Source: Muribaculaceae bacterium (lineage in GTDB: Bacteria; Bacteroidota; Bacteroidia; Bacteroidales; Muribaculaceae). Taken from it: a DNA stretch of 64,000 nucleotides. Of the stretch, positions 35,193 to 44,800 are shown in pieces. The stretch spans positions 62,001-126,000 of the forward strand of contig JAGANS010000036.1 of assembly GCA_017624155.1 (NCBI GenBank), in the 5' to 3' direction. The translations under genes and the position numbers were made by a program. The notes beneath the pieces were generated by a model. That model saw nothing but the letters and a program-made list of their open reading frames with translations, was not told where the DNA came from and did no database searches. Each line of letters begins with the position of its first letter. Position 1 is the first letter of the stretch.

Positions 35193-35470
35193 ATTCCACA
35201 TTCAACAATCATGGTCGAGTCCGCATAGCGGACGGGCGATTTAGGCGGAGGCGTGCGAAGCCCGCCGATTTACTCGTAGCCGGGCCCGTCGAGCCCCAAA
35301 GGCGAGACGTACCCGGACAGGCATCCACTAATGGATTGGCGCCCGCAGGCCGCCGATTTGAACCACGATGCCCAATGGATGCGCCGTTGATATAATCGGC
35401 GGCCTACGGGCGCCTCTAAAGCCGGGTACAGGGACAATGCCTTCAACATTCAACATTCAACACTCAGCCC
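35193..35470. repeat. Structured intergenic repeat element between TTCAACA tracts
   Basis: The 420-base gap 35051-35470 holds no gene. From 35219 it contains successive stem-loops: GTCCGC-ATA-GCGGAC (35219-35233), GTC..GCC..GGC..GAC (35288-35308), ATCCA-CTAA-TGGAT (35323-35336) and a large inverted repeat (35338-35414). It is flanked by ATTCAACAA (near 35200) and by a short tandem of TTCAACAT units (35442-35463). Such GC-rich, palindrome-dense elements look like dispersed repeats, but copy number cannot be judged here. Confidence 0.55.
35338..35414 (-). terminator. 21-bp inverted repeat, possible terminator of the surface-glycan operon
   Basis: Arms 35338-35358 and 35394-35414 match at 20 of 21 positions (GGCGCCCG...CCGCCGATT), loop 35 bases. 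It lies 56 bases past the stop of the acyltransferase gene; there is no T run. Confidence 0.4.
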
Positions 35471-36343
35471 TCAACCTTTAATCCGCTTGCGCTTCCAGCG
35501 GTTGTGGCTCCACAGCCAGTAGGACGGGTTGCGGCGGATGCTTTCCTCGAGGCGACGCAGATAGGCGCGGGTGTAGGGATTCTCCTCGCCGTCGTCGAGA
35601 GGCTTGAGCGGCGATACCTCGATCACGTAATGGCCGCGCTTTACAGGGCGGCATTCCACGTACAGAAATTCCGTGCCGAGTTTCTGCCCGATAACCTCGC
35701 CGCCGTTGACGTATGCCGTATCGATGCCGAGGAAGTCGGTCCAGTGCTTCAGCTCGGGGGTAAAGGGCCGTTGGTCGGATATGAAGCCGCACACAAACTG
35801 CCGGCCTTCACGGTTTATCTCGATAAGTCGGCGCACTGTCTTGGCCATCGGTATATTCTCGGTGCCGAAGCGGCTGCGCAGCTCTATCATGAGCCGGTTA
35901 AAATCCTTGTTGTTGAGTTTATGGTATATCTCCGACATGATTGCCCGCGGATCGATCTGCCGTGCCAGGGCCGTCACCCACTCCCAGTTGCCGTAGTGCC
36001 CAAGAAGGAGCACCACCGAGCGGCCCTCGGCCAATGCCGAGTTGATGTGCTCCACTCCCTCGATGCGGATCCGTCGGTCGAGTTCGCGCTCCGACATATT
36101 CGACAGCTTGGCCGTCTCGACAAATATATCGCAGAAGTGACGGTAAAATTCATCCTCAATCTTTTGCAGCTCGGCCTGACTCTTGTCGGGGAATGCCATG
36201 CTCAGATTCTTGCGCACCACGTTTATGCGGTATTTCGCAATACGGTGGAGTATGAACGCTACCGCGTCGCTGAGCGGATAGAGCATAGCCAGCGGCCAAA
36301 TGGTGAACGACTTGAGCAACAAACGGTATAAGCGGTATTTCAT
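35471..36343 (-). CDS. Lipid A biosynthesis (LpxL/HtrB-type) acyltransferase
   Basis: 290 aa from the ATG at 36343, which overlaps the previous stop (TGATG); a longer frame upstream would overlap that gene. N-terminal membrane anchor (FTIWPLAMLYPLSDAVAFILHRI), then the acyltransferase catalytic motif HYGNWE (H-x4-E) and SDQRPF. Transfers an acyl chain to a lipid A precursor or related lipid at the inner membrane. Last gene of the glycan operon; its place suggests the operon modifies lipopolysaccharide or a lipid-linked glycan. Confidence 0.88.
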   Translation of the reverse strand: MKYRLYRLLLKSFTIWPLAMLYPLSDAVAFILHRIAKYRINVVRKNLSMAFPDKSQAELQKIEDEFYRHFCDIFVETAKLSNMSERELDRRIRIEGVEHINSALAEGRSVVLLLGHYGNWEWVTALARQIDPRAIMSEIYHKLNNKDFNRLMIELRSRFGTENIPMAKTVRRLIEINREGRQFVCGFISDQRPFTPELKHWTDFLGIDTAYVNGGEVIGQKLGTEFLYVECRPVKRGHYVIEVSPLKPLDDGEENPYTRAYLRRLEESIRRNPSYWLWSHNRWKRKRIKG

Positions 36344-37236
36344 CAGTCCTGTTTCAGTTTCTTGTATAATATGTCTATTATCTCCGAGTCTACCGTCTCG
36401 TCGAATTTTCGTGCCCACAGGTGCTCAACGCTTTCGAGCAGCGGCAGATCGGAAGCCCTGAACACCCAGGGGTGACGTATGCTTTCGCCGCGTGTCCAGT
36501 CGATAAAGCGCATATTGGCGAGGTTTACTTCCTTCTGATTGCTGACGGGAGTCGGGACAAGCAGCCGGTCGGCAAACGGCGAGGCGGCAACAAGCGTGGG
36601 CAGGAATATCTCGTCGCAGGTGCTGGTGTGGCGGAATACCTTTTCGAGCCAGCCTTCATGCTCCACCGTATAGCGGGCCAGGGCATCGGTGATGCTGAAC
36701 CACTGCGAGCCGAAGCGGAAGTCGACTCCGCGGTTGATCCTGTATCCCACCGCCATCTGCAGGCCCTTGAATATATGATTGACTATGCGTGTGGAAAACC
36801 GGCCCTCGCCCTCGGGAAATACCGTGAAGTAGCTGAACCGCGTGCGTGTCGATTTCTTGAACTCCCACAGATTGATGAATTCGGTCCCCCGACGTGCATC
36901 GAAGAAGGCATGTATCTCGTTCTGGGTCTTTATAGGCAGGTCAAGGCCCGACAGCAGGTGGTAGTAATCGTGCTCGCCGTCGGCTATGGCCCGCTTGAGC
37001 AGGGCAAGCTCGCTGCGCATTATGCTCACGCCGCCCCAGCTCACATGGATACGGTCGGGCAGGAATACAAGCCTGGAACGGCGTGTGGCGCCTGCCCATT
37101 CATCGGGCCTGAATCCGACAGCCTTGGCGTCGACATGGACGTATATGTCATTACGCTCATGATCAAGCATTTCAATCAGCTTGCGCAGCTGGCCGAAATT
37201 CTTATGAGCGAGTATGAGATATGCGTGTCGGGCCAT
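36343..37236 (-). CDS. Core-2/I-branching type glycosyltransferase (GT14)
   Basis: 297 aa, no signal. Opens AYLILAHKNFGQLRKLIEML, then IYVHVDAK, WGGVSIMRSELALLKRA, YYHLLSGLDLPIKTQ and GSQWFSIT, a full set of GT14 signatures. In bacteria such enzymes add GlcNAc or xylose-like residues to surface glycans. Overlaps both neighbours by one base. Confidence 0.9.
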   Translation of the reverse strand: MARHAYLILAHKNFGQLRKLIEMLDHERNDIYVHVDAKAVGFRPDEWAGATRRSRLVFLPDRIHVSWGGVSIMRSELALLKRAIADGEHDYYHLLSGLDLPIKTQNEIHAFFDARRGTEFINLWEFKKSTRTRFSYFTVFPEGEGRFSTRIVNHIFKGLQMAVGYRINRGVDFRFGSQWFSITDALARYTVEHEGWLEKVFRHTSTCDEIFLPTLVAASPFADRLLVPTPVSNQKEVNLANMRFIDWTRGESIRHPWVFRASDLPLLESVEHLWARKFDETVDSEIIDILYKKLKQD

Positions 37237-38165
37237 TATTCAGGCAAATTGCTGTTGATGATATGCTCGGCTACCGTCCCCGGTGTCATATCTTTCAAAC
37301 GCTTGTCCTTGTAATTGGTTTTCTGAAAGAACGAGTCGGCGGTAAGGGATGCAAATGCGGCTTCATCGTAGAGGTCCGTGCAGTGTTCACCCCACAGGGC
37401 ATGGGTGGGATCCTGGTCGACCTTGGGCATCCTGCCGAAGTGCTCGGCCGCAACGGGGTTAACATCCACCGAGAGCCGCAGCAGCATGTGATGCACAAAG
37501 TAGTTGATCTTGGAGTCCTCCTCCTTCCAATATACGGCATTGGCGTCGCGCCACACTCCCAGCACGGGGTTGCCCTTCTTCGCACGGATGAAACAGCTCT
37601 GTATGAAGGCATAAGAGCCGCGGATTTTTTTACCGGCCATGAAAAGGAAGAAATCCTCGTCCATGATATATTGCGGCACTGGGGAGGTCACATAGTCGGT
37701 GGCGTCAAACCACAGGCCGCCATGTTCGTAAAGCAACTCGATGCGGCATATATCGCTGAACTGTGTATGGGCTATCTTGCCGCTGCGCCATTTGTCGACG
37801 ATGTAGTCGGGCAGGGTAATCCAGTCGAACAGCGTCTTTTCGTCGAGCACCACAAGCTCCTGTTTGAGGTGTCGGCGCATGCTTCTGAAGCAGGCCTTGA
37901 CCAGCGGAGGCGCCTGCTCCTCGCCCTGATACCATATAGTGAAGGCTCGCTCGGGTTCGGGGGTGGTATCAGGCTTTGCAGGCCTTATCCGGCTTATCGG
38001 GCCGGCATAGCGCCGCAGGTAGCCCATCACGGAATCAAAAGTAGCCGAGTAGCGCCTTTTACGACGATCCTCGCGCGAAGCCCATACAGGGTTCAGAATG
38101 TGGCCTTTCAGCACAAGATGCAGGAACTTTGCGGTGCGGCCGGCTTTACGTCCTATCCAGCTCAT
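37236..38165 (-). CDS. Capsular-polysaccharide-type glycosyltransferase
   Basis: 309 aa. Basic N-terminus (residues 1-40) followed by FTIWYQGEEQAPPLV and the conserved block FSDICRIELLYEHGGLWFDATD, whose DxxD acts as the nucleotide-sugar/metal motif of the Gly_transf_sug/Caps_synth group. Donor and acceptor unknown. Overlaps the LicD gene by four bases (ATGA) and the GT14 gene by one. Confidence 0.85.
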   Translation of the reverse strand: MSWIGRKAGRTAKFLHLVLKGHILNPVWASREDRRKRRYSATFDSVMGYLRRYAGPISRIRPAKPDTTPEPERAFTIWYQGEEQAPPLVKACFRSMRRHLKQELVVLDEKTLFDWITLPDYIVDKWRSGKIAHTQFSDICRIELLYEHGGLWFDATDYVTSPVPQYIMDEDFFLFMAGKKIRGSYAFIQSCFIRAKKGNPVLGVWRDANAVYWKEEDSKINYFVHHMLLRLSVDVNPVAAEHFGRMPKVDQDPTHALWGEHCTDLYDEAAFASLTADSFFQKTNYKDKRLKDMTPGTVAEHIINSNLPE

Positions 38166-38926
38166 TTTCTATATACCTTTAGGTTGTGCGACCATTTTTT
38201 GGGAGTCATATAGTCAGGCCCGTAGACCATAGTCAGATAGCTGTCGGTGTCGCTGAATCCGAGGAAGTTATAGCCCTCGAAGGTGATATCGGCAAGCGTA
38301 TCGAACCGATTCTTTTCGAGAACCGTGCGATAATTGGTAGAGCCTACGATATGAGCCACAAGGTGGTTGCCCATATATCGCGGATCACGCACGGTGGTGT
38401 CCATCTTCTTCATCCACCAGTCGAGAGGGTGACGATACGACTTGATGATCGAGAGAAGATCACGGCGCTGGCGGTGATATATGCGGTTGTGCAGGCTCAT
38501 CACCTTGTGCATGTGATATTTACGCTCCCTGGGATCATCGGGCACATAATCGAGGGGGAAGATATCGACAAATACACCGTGATTGGCCATAGTTAGCGTT
38601 TCGGCGATATGGGTCGTGGGATCGTTGACCTTGGCATAGCCCGAGGCAAAAAATTCCTTATCGCTGCGGGTATTGAACAGTAGCCCGAAGCGGTCGCTGC
38701 GGTATGTTTTCACGAAGCGGTCAAAGTCCTCGCGAAGCATGAACATATCGGCATCGTCGTCCCAGGGGATAAAGCCCTTGTGACGCACGGCGCCGAGCAG
38801 TGTACCGCTCGACAGGGTATAACGGATGCCGTTTTTGCGGCAGAAACGGTCAATATCCTTCATAATCTCGAGGATTATGCTCTGCTTCTCTTCAAGTGTC
38901 AGTTCTGTATGATTATCCATCTGCAA
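38162..38926 (-). CDS. LicD-family phosphotransferase
   Basis: 254 aa. Has the LicD nucleotidyl/phosphotransferase core: IRYTLSSGTLLGAVRHKGFIPWDDDADMFM is visible between residues 36 and 65 (key residues in SSGTLLGAVRH and PWDDDAD), then FVDIFPLDYVPDD. LicD enzymes transfer phosphocholine or another phospho-alcohol from a CDP donor to a glycan. With the cytidylyltransferase and epimerase upstream, the donor here may be a CDP-polyol or CDP-sugar. Confidence 0.9.
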   Translation of the reverse strand: MQMDNHTELTLEEKQSIILEIMKDIDRFCRKNGIRYTLSSGTLLGAVRHKGFIPWDDDADMFMLREDFDRFVKTYRSDRFGLLFNTRSDKEFFASGYAKVNDPTTHIAETLTMANHGVFVDIFPLDYVPDDPRERKYHMHKVMSLHNRIYHRQRRDLLSIIKSYRHPLDWWMKKMDTTVRDPRYMGNHLVAHIVGSTNYRTVLEKNRFDTLADITFEGYNFLGFSDTDSYLTMVYGPDYMTPKKWSHNLKVYRK

Positions 38927-38942
38927 TGGGTTGTGTAACGTG

Positions 38943-39956
38943 TTAATCGGACTGCATTGAAGCCACCAGCCGACGCAGCATGTCGACGAGGCCGTGTACA
39001 GGCTTCCACCCGAGGGCCTGAAGCTTGTCGGAATTAAGATTCAGCCGTGTCTCGGGAGCATAACCGGCGTCCTTAGGGCACACCTCGACCCTTATATCGG
39101 GATTGAAAGTCTCGCGGAATAGCTCGGCCAGCCGGCGTATGCTCACGTATGTGCCGGGCGTCGCCACGTTGTAGGCCTCGCCGGGCGTACCTTTGAGCAA
39201 TATATAAGTCAGTGCCGACACGCAGTCAGTGGTATAGCAATATGGCTTGGCCGAGCGACCCTCGGTATGGAGCACGATGTCGGTGCCGGCTATCACGCTG
39301 CGGGCAAACTGGGCGAACACACGGCCGTCGTCAGAAGCTACACCGGCTCCGAAGGTCTGCGTGAGCCTCGCCGCCATGGCCGGTACGGCGTATTCCGAAG
39401 CATAACTGCAGCACAGATACTCGGCAGCCTGTTTTCCGAGCGCATACGAGCTGCGCGGCGAGTGATGGTCGATATAACCCGTCATGTCCTCGGTCACAGC
39501 CTCGTCGTCATATCTTTGACCGTAATACTCGAGCGACGACACATACACCATCCCCCGTATGCCCCTGCGACGCGCATAGTCGAGAGCCGCACGGGTCGAA
39601 TCCACGGCCAGGAGGAATGTCTCGGCCGGGTAACGGGTCATATATCCGCCGTTTGTCGGACTCGCACAATGCACGATATAATCAGCCTTCAGAGCCGTAT
39701 CGGCAAAGAAGTCGGGCAATTCGGTACCTATTATTGTGATGTCCTCGCGCGAAGGGAATAGCTTGCGTGCTTTTTCGGGATTCCTAACCGGCAATATCCA
39801 TCGCACACCGAGATTGAGCGCGCTTATACACCTCACAAACAGGCCGCCTATCAGGCCGGTGGCACCTGACACTATTATGACGGAGCCGCGCAGGCTGTCG
39901 CACAGCTCGGCAGGCAGGCCAAATGATTCTATATCTTCTCTGAGTGTCTTGTCCAT
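38943..39956 (-). CDS. NAD-dependent epimerase/dehydratase
   Basis: 337 aa from the ATG at 39956, 14 bases after the cytidylyltransferase stop; an upstream start would overlap that gene. Extended SDR: VSGATGLIGG at the start, VHCASPTNGG, VYVSSLEYYG and the catalytic YALGK. Likely modifies the nucleotide-activated sugar or polyol made by the neighbouring cytidylyltransferase. Substrate unknown. Confidence 0.88.
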   Translation of the reverse strand: MDKTLREDIESFGLPAELCDSLRGSVIIVSGATGLIGGLFVRCISALNLGVRWILPVRNPEKARKLFPSREDITIIGTELPDFFADTALKADYIVHCASPTNGGYMTRYPAETFLLAVDSTRAALDYARRRGIRGMVYVSSLEYYGQRYDDEAVTEDMTGYIDHHSPRSSYALGKQAAEYLCCSYASEYAVPAMAARLTQTFGAGVASDDGRVFAQFARSVIAGTDIVLHTEGRSAKPYCYTTDCVSALTYILLKGTPGEAYNVATPGTYVSIRRLAELFRETFNPDIRVEVCPKDAGYAPETRLNLNSDKLQALGWKPVHGLVDMLRRLVASMQSD

Positions 39957-39969
39957 AAGGTCCCGGCGG

Positions 39970-40689
39970 CTAAAATCCGAATATCTGACGGTTTTCCTGA
40001 ACCTCGACAATGGCCCGGAAGAGATAAAAGTCGGTCGGCGTAGTTATCTTGATGTTCTCGGTCGGGCCGATAATAGTATGCAAGGTATGCCCGTAGTAGC
40101 TCATCATCGTGCAGCTGTCTATGAAATCCGTCTTGCCGTTACGCCTTGCATCCTCATGAGCGGCAAGTATGTCGGGCAACCTGAATGTCTGCGGCGCCCT
40201 GACGATGAGCGAGTCGGCTCGCGGAGGAATAGCCAGCGAGCCGTCGGGCTGCTTCACGGCAAAGGTCTCTATCGATTCGACACATGTCACGCAGTTGCCG
40301 TAGCGGTTGGCGGCTTCGATATTGTCGGTAACGGTCTGCTCGGTAATCAGAGGCCGCACGCCGTCGTGTATCAGCACATTGCAGTCATCGCCATAGGTGT
40401 CCCGGGCAGCCAGCAGTCCATGATAGATACTCTCCTGACCTGTAGAGCCCCCGGCGACTACCGCCCCTACATTGCCGATGCCAAACTTCCTGAGCAGCTT
40501 CTCAAGGTAAGGTATCCAGCCCTCGAGGCACACCACCACTATGCCGTCGACAAGCGGATGGTTATCGAATATCTCGAGTGTATATATTATTACGGGTTTG
40601 CCATTGAGTTCAAGAAATTGCTTGGGCCGGGACACTGTCTGCATCCTACGTCCCGTGCCTCCTGCAAATATCAATGCTATATTCTTCAT
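39970..40689 (-). CDS. IspD/TarI-family cytidylyltransferase
   Basis: 239 aa. Starts ALIFAGGTGRRMQ with the nucleotide-binding GGxGxR, RPKQFLELNGKPVI, VAGGSTGQESIYHGL, and HDGVRPLI. IspD (isoprenoid) and TarI/Bcs1 (ribitol-5-phosphate) enzymes share this fold. Neighbouring LicD and epimerase genes favour a ribitol-phosphate-like role in surface glycan synthesis over isoprenoid synthesis. Confidence 0.85.
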   Translation of the reverse strand: MKNIALIFAGGTGRRMQTVSRPKQFLELNGKPVIIYTLEIFDNHPLVDGIVVVCLEGWIPYLEKLLRKFGIGNVGAVVAGGSTGQESIYHGLLAARDTYGDDCNVLIHDGVRPLITEQTVTDNIEAANRYGNCVTCVESIETFAVKQPDGSLAIPPRADSLIVRAPQTFRLPDILAAHEDARRNGKTDFIDSCTMMSYYGHTLHTIIGPTENIKITTPTDFYLFRAIVEVQENRQIFGF

Positions 40690-40728
40690 GACTTATTCAG
40701 AAAATGGTAAAAGATACCCTGCACGGCC

Positions 40729-41568
40729 TCACACAATGTCCCGGAACCGATCGGGGATCTTTGCCACAAATTTAAGTCCGAATGTCGTTGGTTTGTTAAT
40801 TGCGAATATAGGGCGGCAGACCGTCTGCATACTGCGCATCAGCTTTACGAGCGGCTCCCATTCACCGGCCTCGACACGGCCCACCTTCTCGATAGCCCGC
40901 TGCCGCTTGAGCTGATGGCGCGTCCATCCGTTGGCCACACGGGCCTCGTCGACCGATATTTCGCGCAGATACTCAAGATCCACTCCGCCGAAATGGAAGA
41001 GATACAGTCCCTTGGCTATATGGAAGTTGTGACCCTTGACCCTGTGGCATCCCCCACCCCATGTAGCGGGGCGCGTGATAACCGACGGCTTGGTATACCG
41101 CGAATACAGCCAGCCACGGTGACGCTGGCTCAGGAACGGCCGCGAGAAGTCGATCTTCCCCTCAGTGGAAAGATGCTGAAGCACGTCCACGCCAAGCCCG
41201 GAATGGCATGGATAGGGAGGCAACGACGAGAGAAAATCGCGCAAACCTGTTTTCAGAGCGGGGTCCACGACAAGAAATTCATCGGCATCAGTGGCAATGA
41301 CCATTCCGGCACCCTCGGCAAACAGCTCCGAGGCCCGGTCGGATATGAACCGCGACCGCTGCCGCTCGGTTGAAACGACGTCGCCCTGCATCTTGGGGAC
41401 CTTTGCCGTATTAACTCCTTCGCAGAAATCAGGCACCTCCTGATCCTCGCCGTCAAAGTAAACATAGAGATTCTCACGTCCGAGCTGAGCGCCGTAATAT
41501 TCCACCCACTTGCGGAGGAAGCGGTCGTTGCGCACCATCGTGATTGCCTTTATATCTTTAGCTTTCAT
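40729..41568 (-). CDS. Glycosyltransferase, family 92/GT2-like
   Basis: 279 aa. Begins AITMVRNDRFLRKWVEYYGAQ, then LYVYFDGED and ATDADEFLVV, the metal-binding DxD of the Glyco_tranf_2_4 group; later GGGCHRVKGHN and LFHFGGVDLEYL. First gene of the glycan operon; 39 bases to the next. Donor sugar unknown. Confidence 0.85.
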   Translation of the reverse strand: MKAKDIKAITMVRNDRFLRKWVEYYGAQLGRENLYVYFDGEDQEVPDFCEGVNTAKVPKMQGDVVSTERQRSRFISDRASELFAEGAGMVIATDADEFLVVDPALKTGLRDFLSSLPPYPCHSGLGVDVLQHLSTEGKIDFSRPFLSQRHRGWLYSRYTKPSVITRPATWGGGCHRVKGHNFHIAKGLYLFHFGGVDLEYLREISVDEARVANGWTRHQLKRQRAIEKVGRVEAGEWEPLVKLMRSMQTVCRPIFAINKPTTFGLKFVAKIPDRFRDIV

Positions 41569-41678
41569 TTATTTAACAGCCAATATTTATCAAGTTTGTG
41601 CGGAGCTCAACCATAAAAGCCTTAAGCTTCAGTACGAAAATAAATCCATATTGACCTTATCGCCGTGCTCACGGAAGA

Positions 41679-41686
41679 CAAATTTA
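41679..41686 (-). promoter_or_regulatory. -7 element of the surface-glycan operon
   Basis: TAAATTTG on the minus strand about 110 bases before the ATG at 41568, preceded by an A-run. The rest of the leader shows no gene. Confidence 0.45.
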
Positions 41687-41768
41687 CGGATTTTTTTTTA
41701 ATGTCGCATGAATTATGATGATTTTTTAACAACCGGACACCCGCTACGGCCTTATGTATAAAGAAACG

Positions 41769-41797
41769 CATCCCGGACAGCAGTGCCATCCGGGATG
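41769..41797 (-). terminator. Terminator of the hybrid regulator gene
   Basis: Perfect 9-bp stem CATCCCGGA/TCCGGGATG with 11-base loop, followed on the minus strand by CGTTTCTTTATA; 32 bases past the stop. Confidence 0.75.
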
Positions 41798-41828
41798 TAT
41801 TTATGCATACAGAATACCGCCTGCGGGG

Positions 41829-44800
41829 CTATTCCTTACGTTCGCCGCTTTTCTGCTGGCGGTATTCGGAAGGCGTCATGCCCGTCTCCTTTTTGAAGCA
41901 CTTGGTGAAATACTTCGGGTCAGAGAACCCGACACTGAATGCGATCTGCGAGAAGTTCATCTTGCTCTTCACTATCAGCTCCTCGGCGCGCTGCATACGC
42001 AACGTACGCAGGAAATCACTCGGCGACATACCCACAATGGCCTTTATCTTGCCGTAGAAAACTGTGCGGCCCATGCTTACGGCGTCGGCCATCTCCTCGA
42101 TTCGCAGATTCTCATCGCCGATACGCTGCTCCAGGAATTTCATCAGCTTCTCCATCATCACCTGGTCGGCCTCGATAATCTGAGGTGCGTCAAGGCGATA
42201 TTCCTGCTTCTCCGGAGCCTTACCGGCCGAATCTGAAGTTCCCGGTTTGTCGGGGCTGCCCTCCGGGCGGTTCATGTCGTTGCCAAGCTGCTCGAGGAAC
42301 GTCTGCTGCAACAGCCTGCGTTGGGCTATGATATTAGCTATACGCTGACGCAGATATGTGGCACTGAACGGTTTGGATATATAGTCGTCGATACCTATGC
42401 GCAGACCTTCCACCCTGTCGTCCATCGAGGCCTTGGCCGAAAGCACAAGTATCGGAATGTGGCTGAGCTGCTTCTTCGACTTGATTTTCTTCACCATAGT
42501 GAGGCCGTCCATTTCGGGCATCGTCACATCGGTAAGGATAAAGTCGGGCTGCTCGGCCTCAGCCTTCTCAAGCCCCTCCTTGCCGTTAGAGGCCGTGATG
42601 ATGTTGTATTGTGATGACAGGATGTCGCGCAGGAATCCGCGCAGATCGTCGTTATCCTCCACAATAAGGATTTTCACATCCTTATTTACCGAATCCTCAT
42701 CCTCTTTTTTTACCTCGAGCCAGTTCTGCGATCTCATGTACGACGGCTTGTTGGACGGAGCCACATCTCCCGCCATATCATACGAACTCTGCTCGTCATA
42801 CAGTCCCGACGGGCTGAACTCGGCCTCAAGCATCGTATTGAGCACGTGCAGCATGTTCTTGGCGCTCCGGCGTACACGCTCAAGATGCTCGCGGCTCGTT
42901 TCGCTGAGATTCTCGTTCTGGAGCACCTCATATACCGGCGAGCCGATCAGCGACAGCGGCGTACGCAACTTATGGCTGGCGTTTACATAGAAGTCATGCT
43001 CGCGCTGGTGCATCTGCTTCATCAGCTTGTTGCGGCGATACACATTATAATAATGTATAAGGAACAGCAGAATCACCAGTATTATAACTGACCAAAGAAT
43101 CTTGGCCCATATCGTTTCGCCGAACCGCGGCTTCACCATGATGTCTACATACTTCTCATTATCGACCCAGGTACCGTCGCCATTGGTGCTTCGGATATAC
43201 AGACGCTGCACACCGGGCTTAAGGTTGGTGAGCTGCAATACGTTGCTCGGCCCGAGATATGTCCAGACAGTATCGGGCTCAAACCGGTATGCATATTCGA
43301 TTCGTCCATAACCGCTGTAGTCGAGCGCGGCAAACGACAGAGCGAAATTGCGGTGATCGGGCTCAATCACAATATTCTCGGGATTGAGGATAAACTGTTC
43401 GCGGTTATCACCCTCAAGCTGCAGTCCGGTAAAGATGATATTTGGCGCGAACGGCTCCTTGGCCACCTCGGCGGGATCGATCTTCACCACCGAGCCGACG
43501 GAGCCGAAATAAAGACTGCCGTCCGACCCTGCTACCGGCATCGCCTCGGTAAATTCATGCTCGCCGCCGAGCACATTCTGACCGAGCATCACTATACTGC
43601 GGTCCTGGGGGAAATATGTAACTATATCGCTCTCGCGCACAAAATAGTAGTTGCCGCTGACATCCTGTATCATCGACAGCACATTACCGTGCGACAGCGA
43701 CGCTGCGAGGTCGGGGTCGCCCAATGGCTCGAAGCGGAGCACTGAATCAGTAAGACTCTCGCCCACAAGCTTCTGCACCTCGCCACCCATAGTTGTCACA
43801 AGTATTCTACCGTCATGCGACACAAGCACCTGCATCACATTGGATGTGCGCAGAGAACTGCCATCCCCGGTAATGGCTCCGGTGGGGATTATCTTTATAT
43901 CGGCCGGCGAGCGGAAATCATCACTGAATGTAAGCATGCCGCTGTTGCACGACAGAGCCACCTCGCCCTTGGCGTTATGCGTTATTCGCCGCACATACCG
44001 ATAGCCGTCATCCTGCGGATAAGATTTGTTGACACGCCTCATGTTCACAAATTCAAATGAGCCGTCATCCCGGGGACGCACAAGTTGCAGCCCCTGCCCG
44101 TATGTTCCCAGCCAAAGGTTACCTCGTGTATCGTAGCTGAAGTCATATATCGTATCGCAATCCACATGACGGTTGGCCGGATACTGCCGCATATAGTGCT
44201 GAACGTCGCCGCCGGGCCGCATCACATACAGGCCGTCGCCCTTGGTGCCGACCCATACATTGTCGTCCTTGTCGCTATACATCGCATACACTTTATCCGA
44301 GAAATTGACAGGTACCTGACTCAGCGACAGGCGCCCGTTACCATCCCCGGCAGACTGATACTCGAGATAGCCGCGCAACTTACCGTCGGGAGCGTAATTG
44401 GCTATCACCCCCTTGGCCGAACCGGCAAGCAGCGACCCGTCGGCCATAGTGAGCAGCGATCGTGTTTCCTGATTCTTATCCACAGGGATGTTACGGAAGT
44501 TCTGATATTTGAAATTGATCAGCGACAATCCGTGGGCCGATATCACCCACAGGTTCTTGTTGTCATCGATAAAGAATTTCTCCACCTCGGGCAGCGCCGT
44601 ATATTTGAGCAACGGCGACACTATATGACTCGGCACAAGCTCGTGAGTGGACTCGTCAAAATATACAAAGCGGCCCTCCTGCGGCGCCATCCATACCGTA
44701 CCATAATTGTCCTCGATGAAAAACGGCCACACAAAGGTTGTGTGGTTCTTGTCGACCGAAGAACTCACAACAGGAAACACGGGTCTTGAATCACCTGTGG

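Noticed and set aside
35442..35470. TTCAACAT tandem as a possible CRISPR array
   Set aside because: Units are eight bases and contiguous with no spacers. No CRISPR array or cas gene is visible in the window.
36344..36418. Upstream start for the LpxL-type acyltransferase
   Set aside because: It overlaps the GT14 gene by 75 bases, while the ATG at 36343 gives the one-base overlap usual in this operon.
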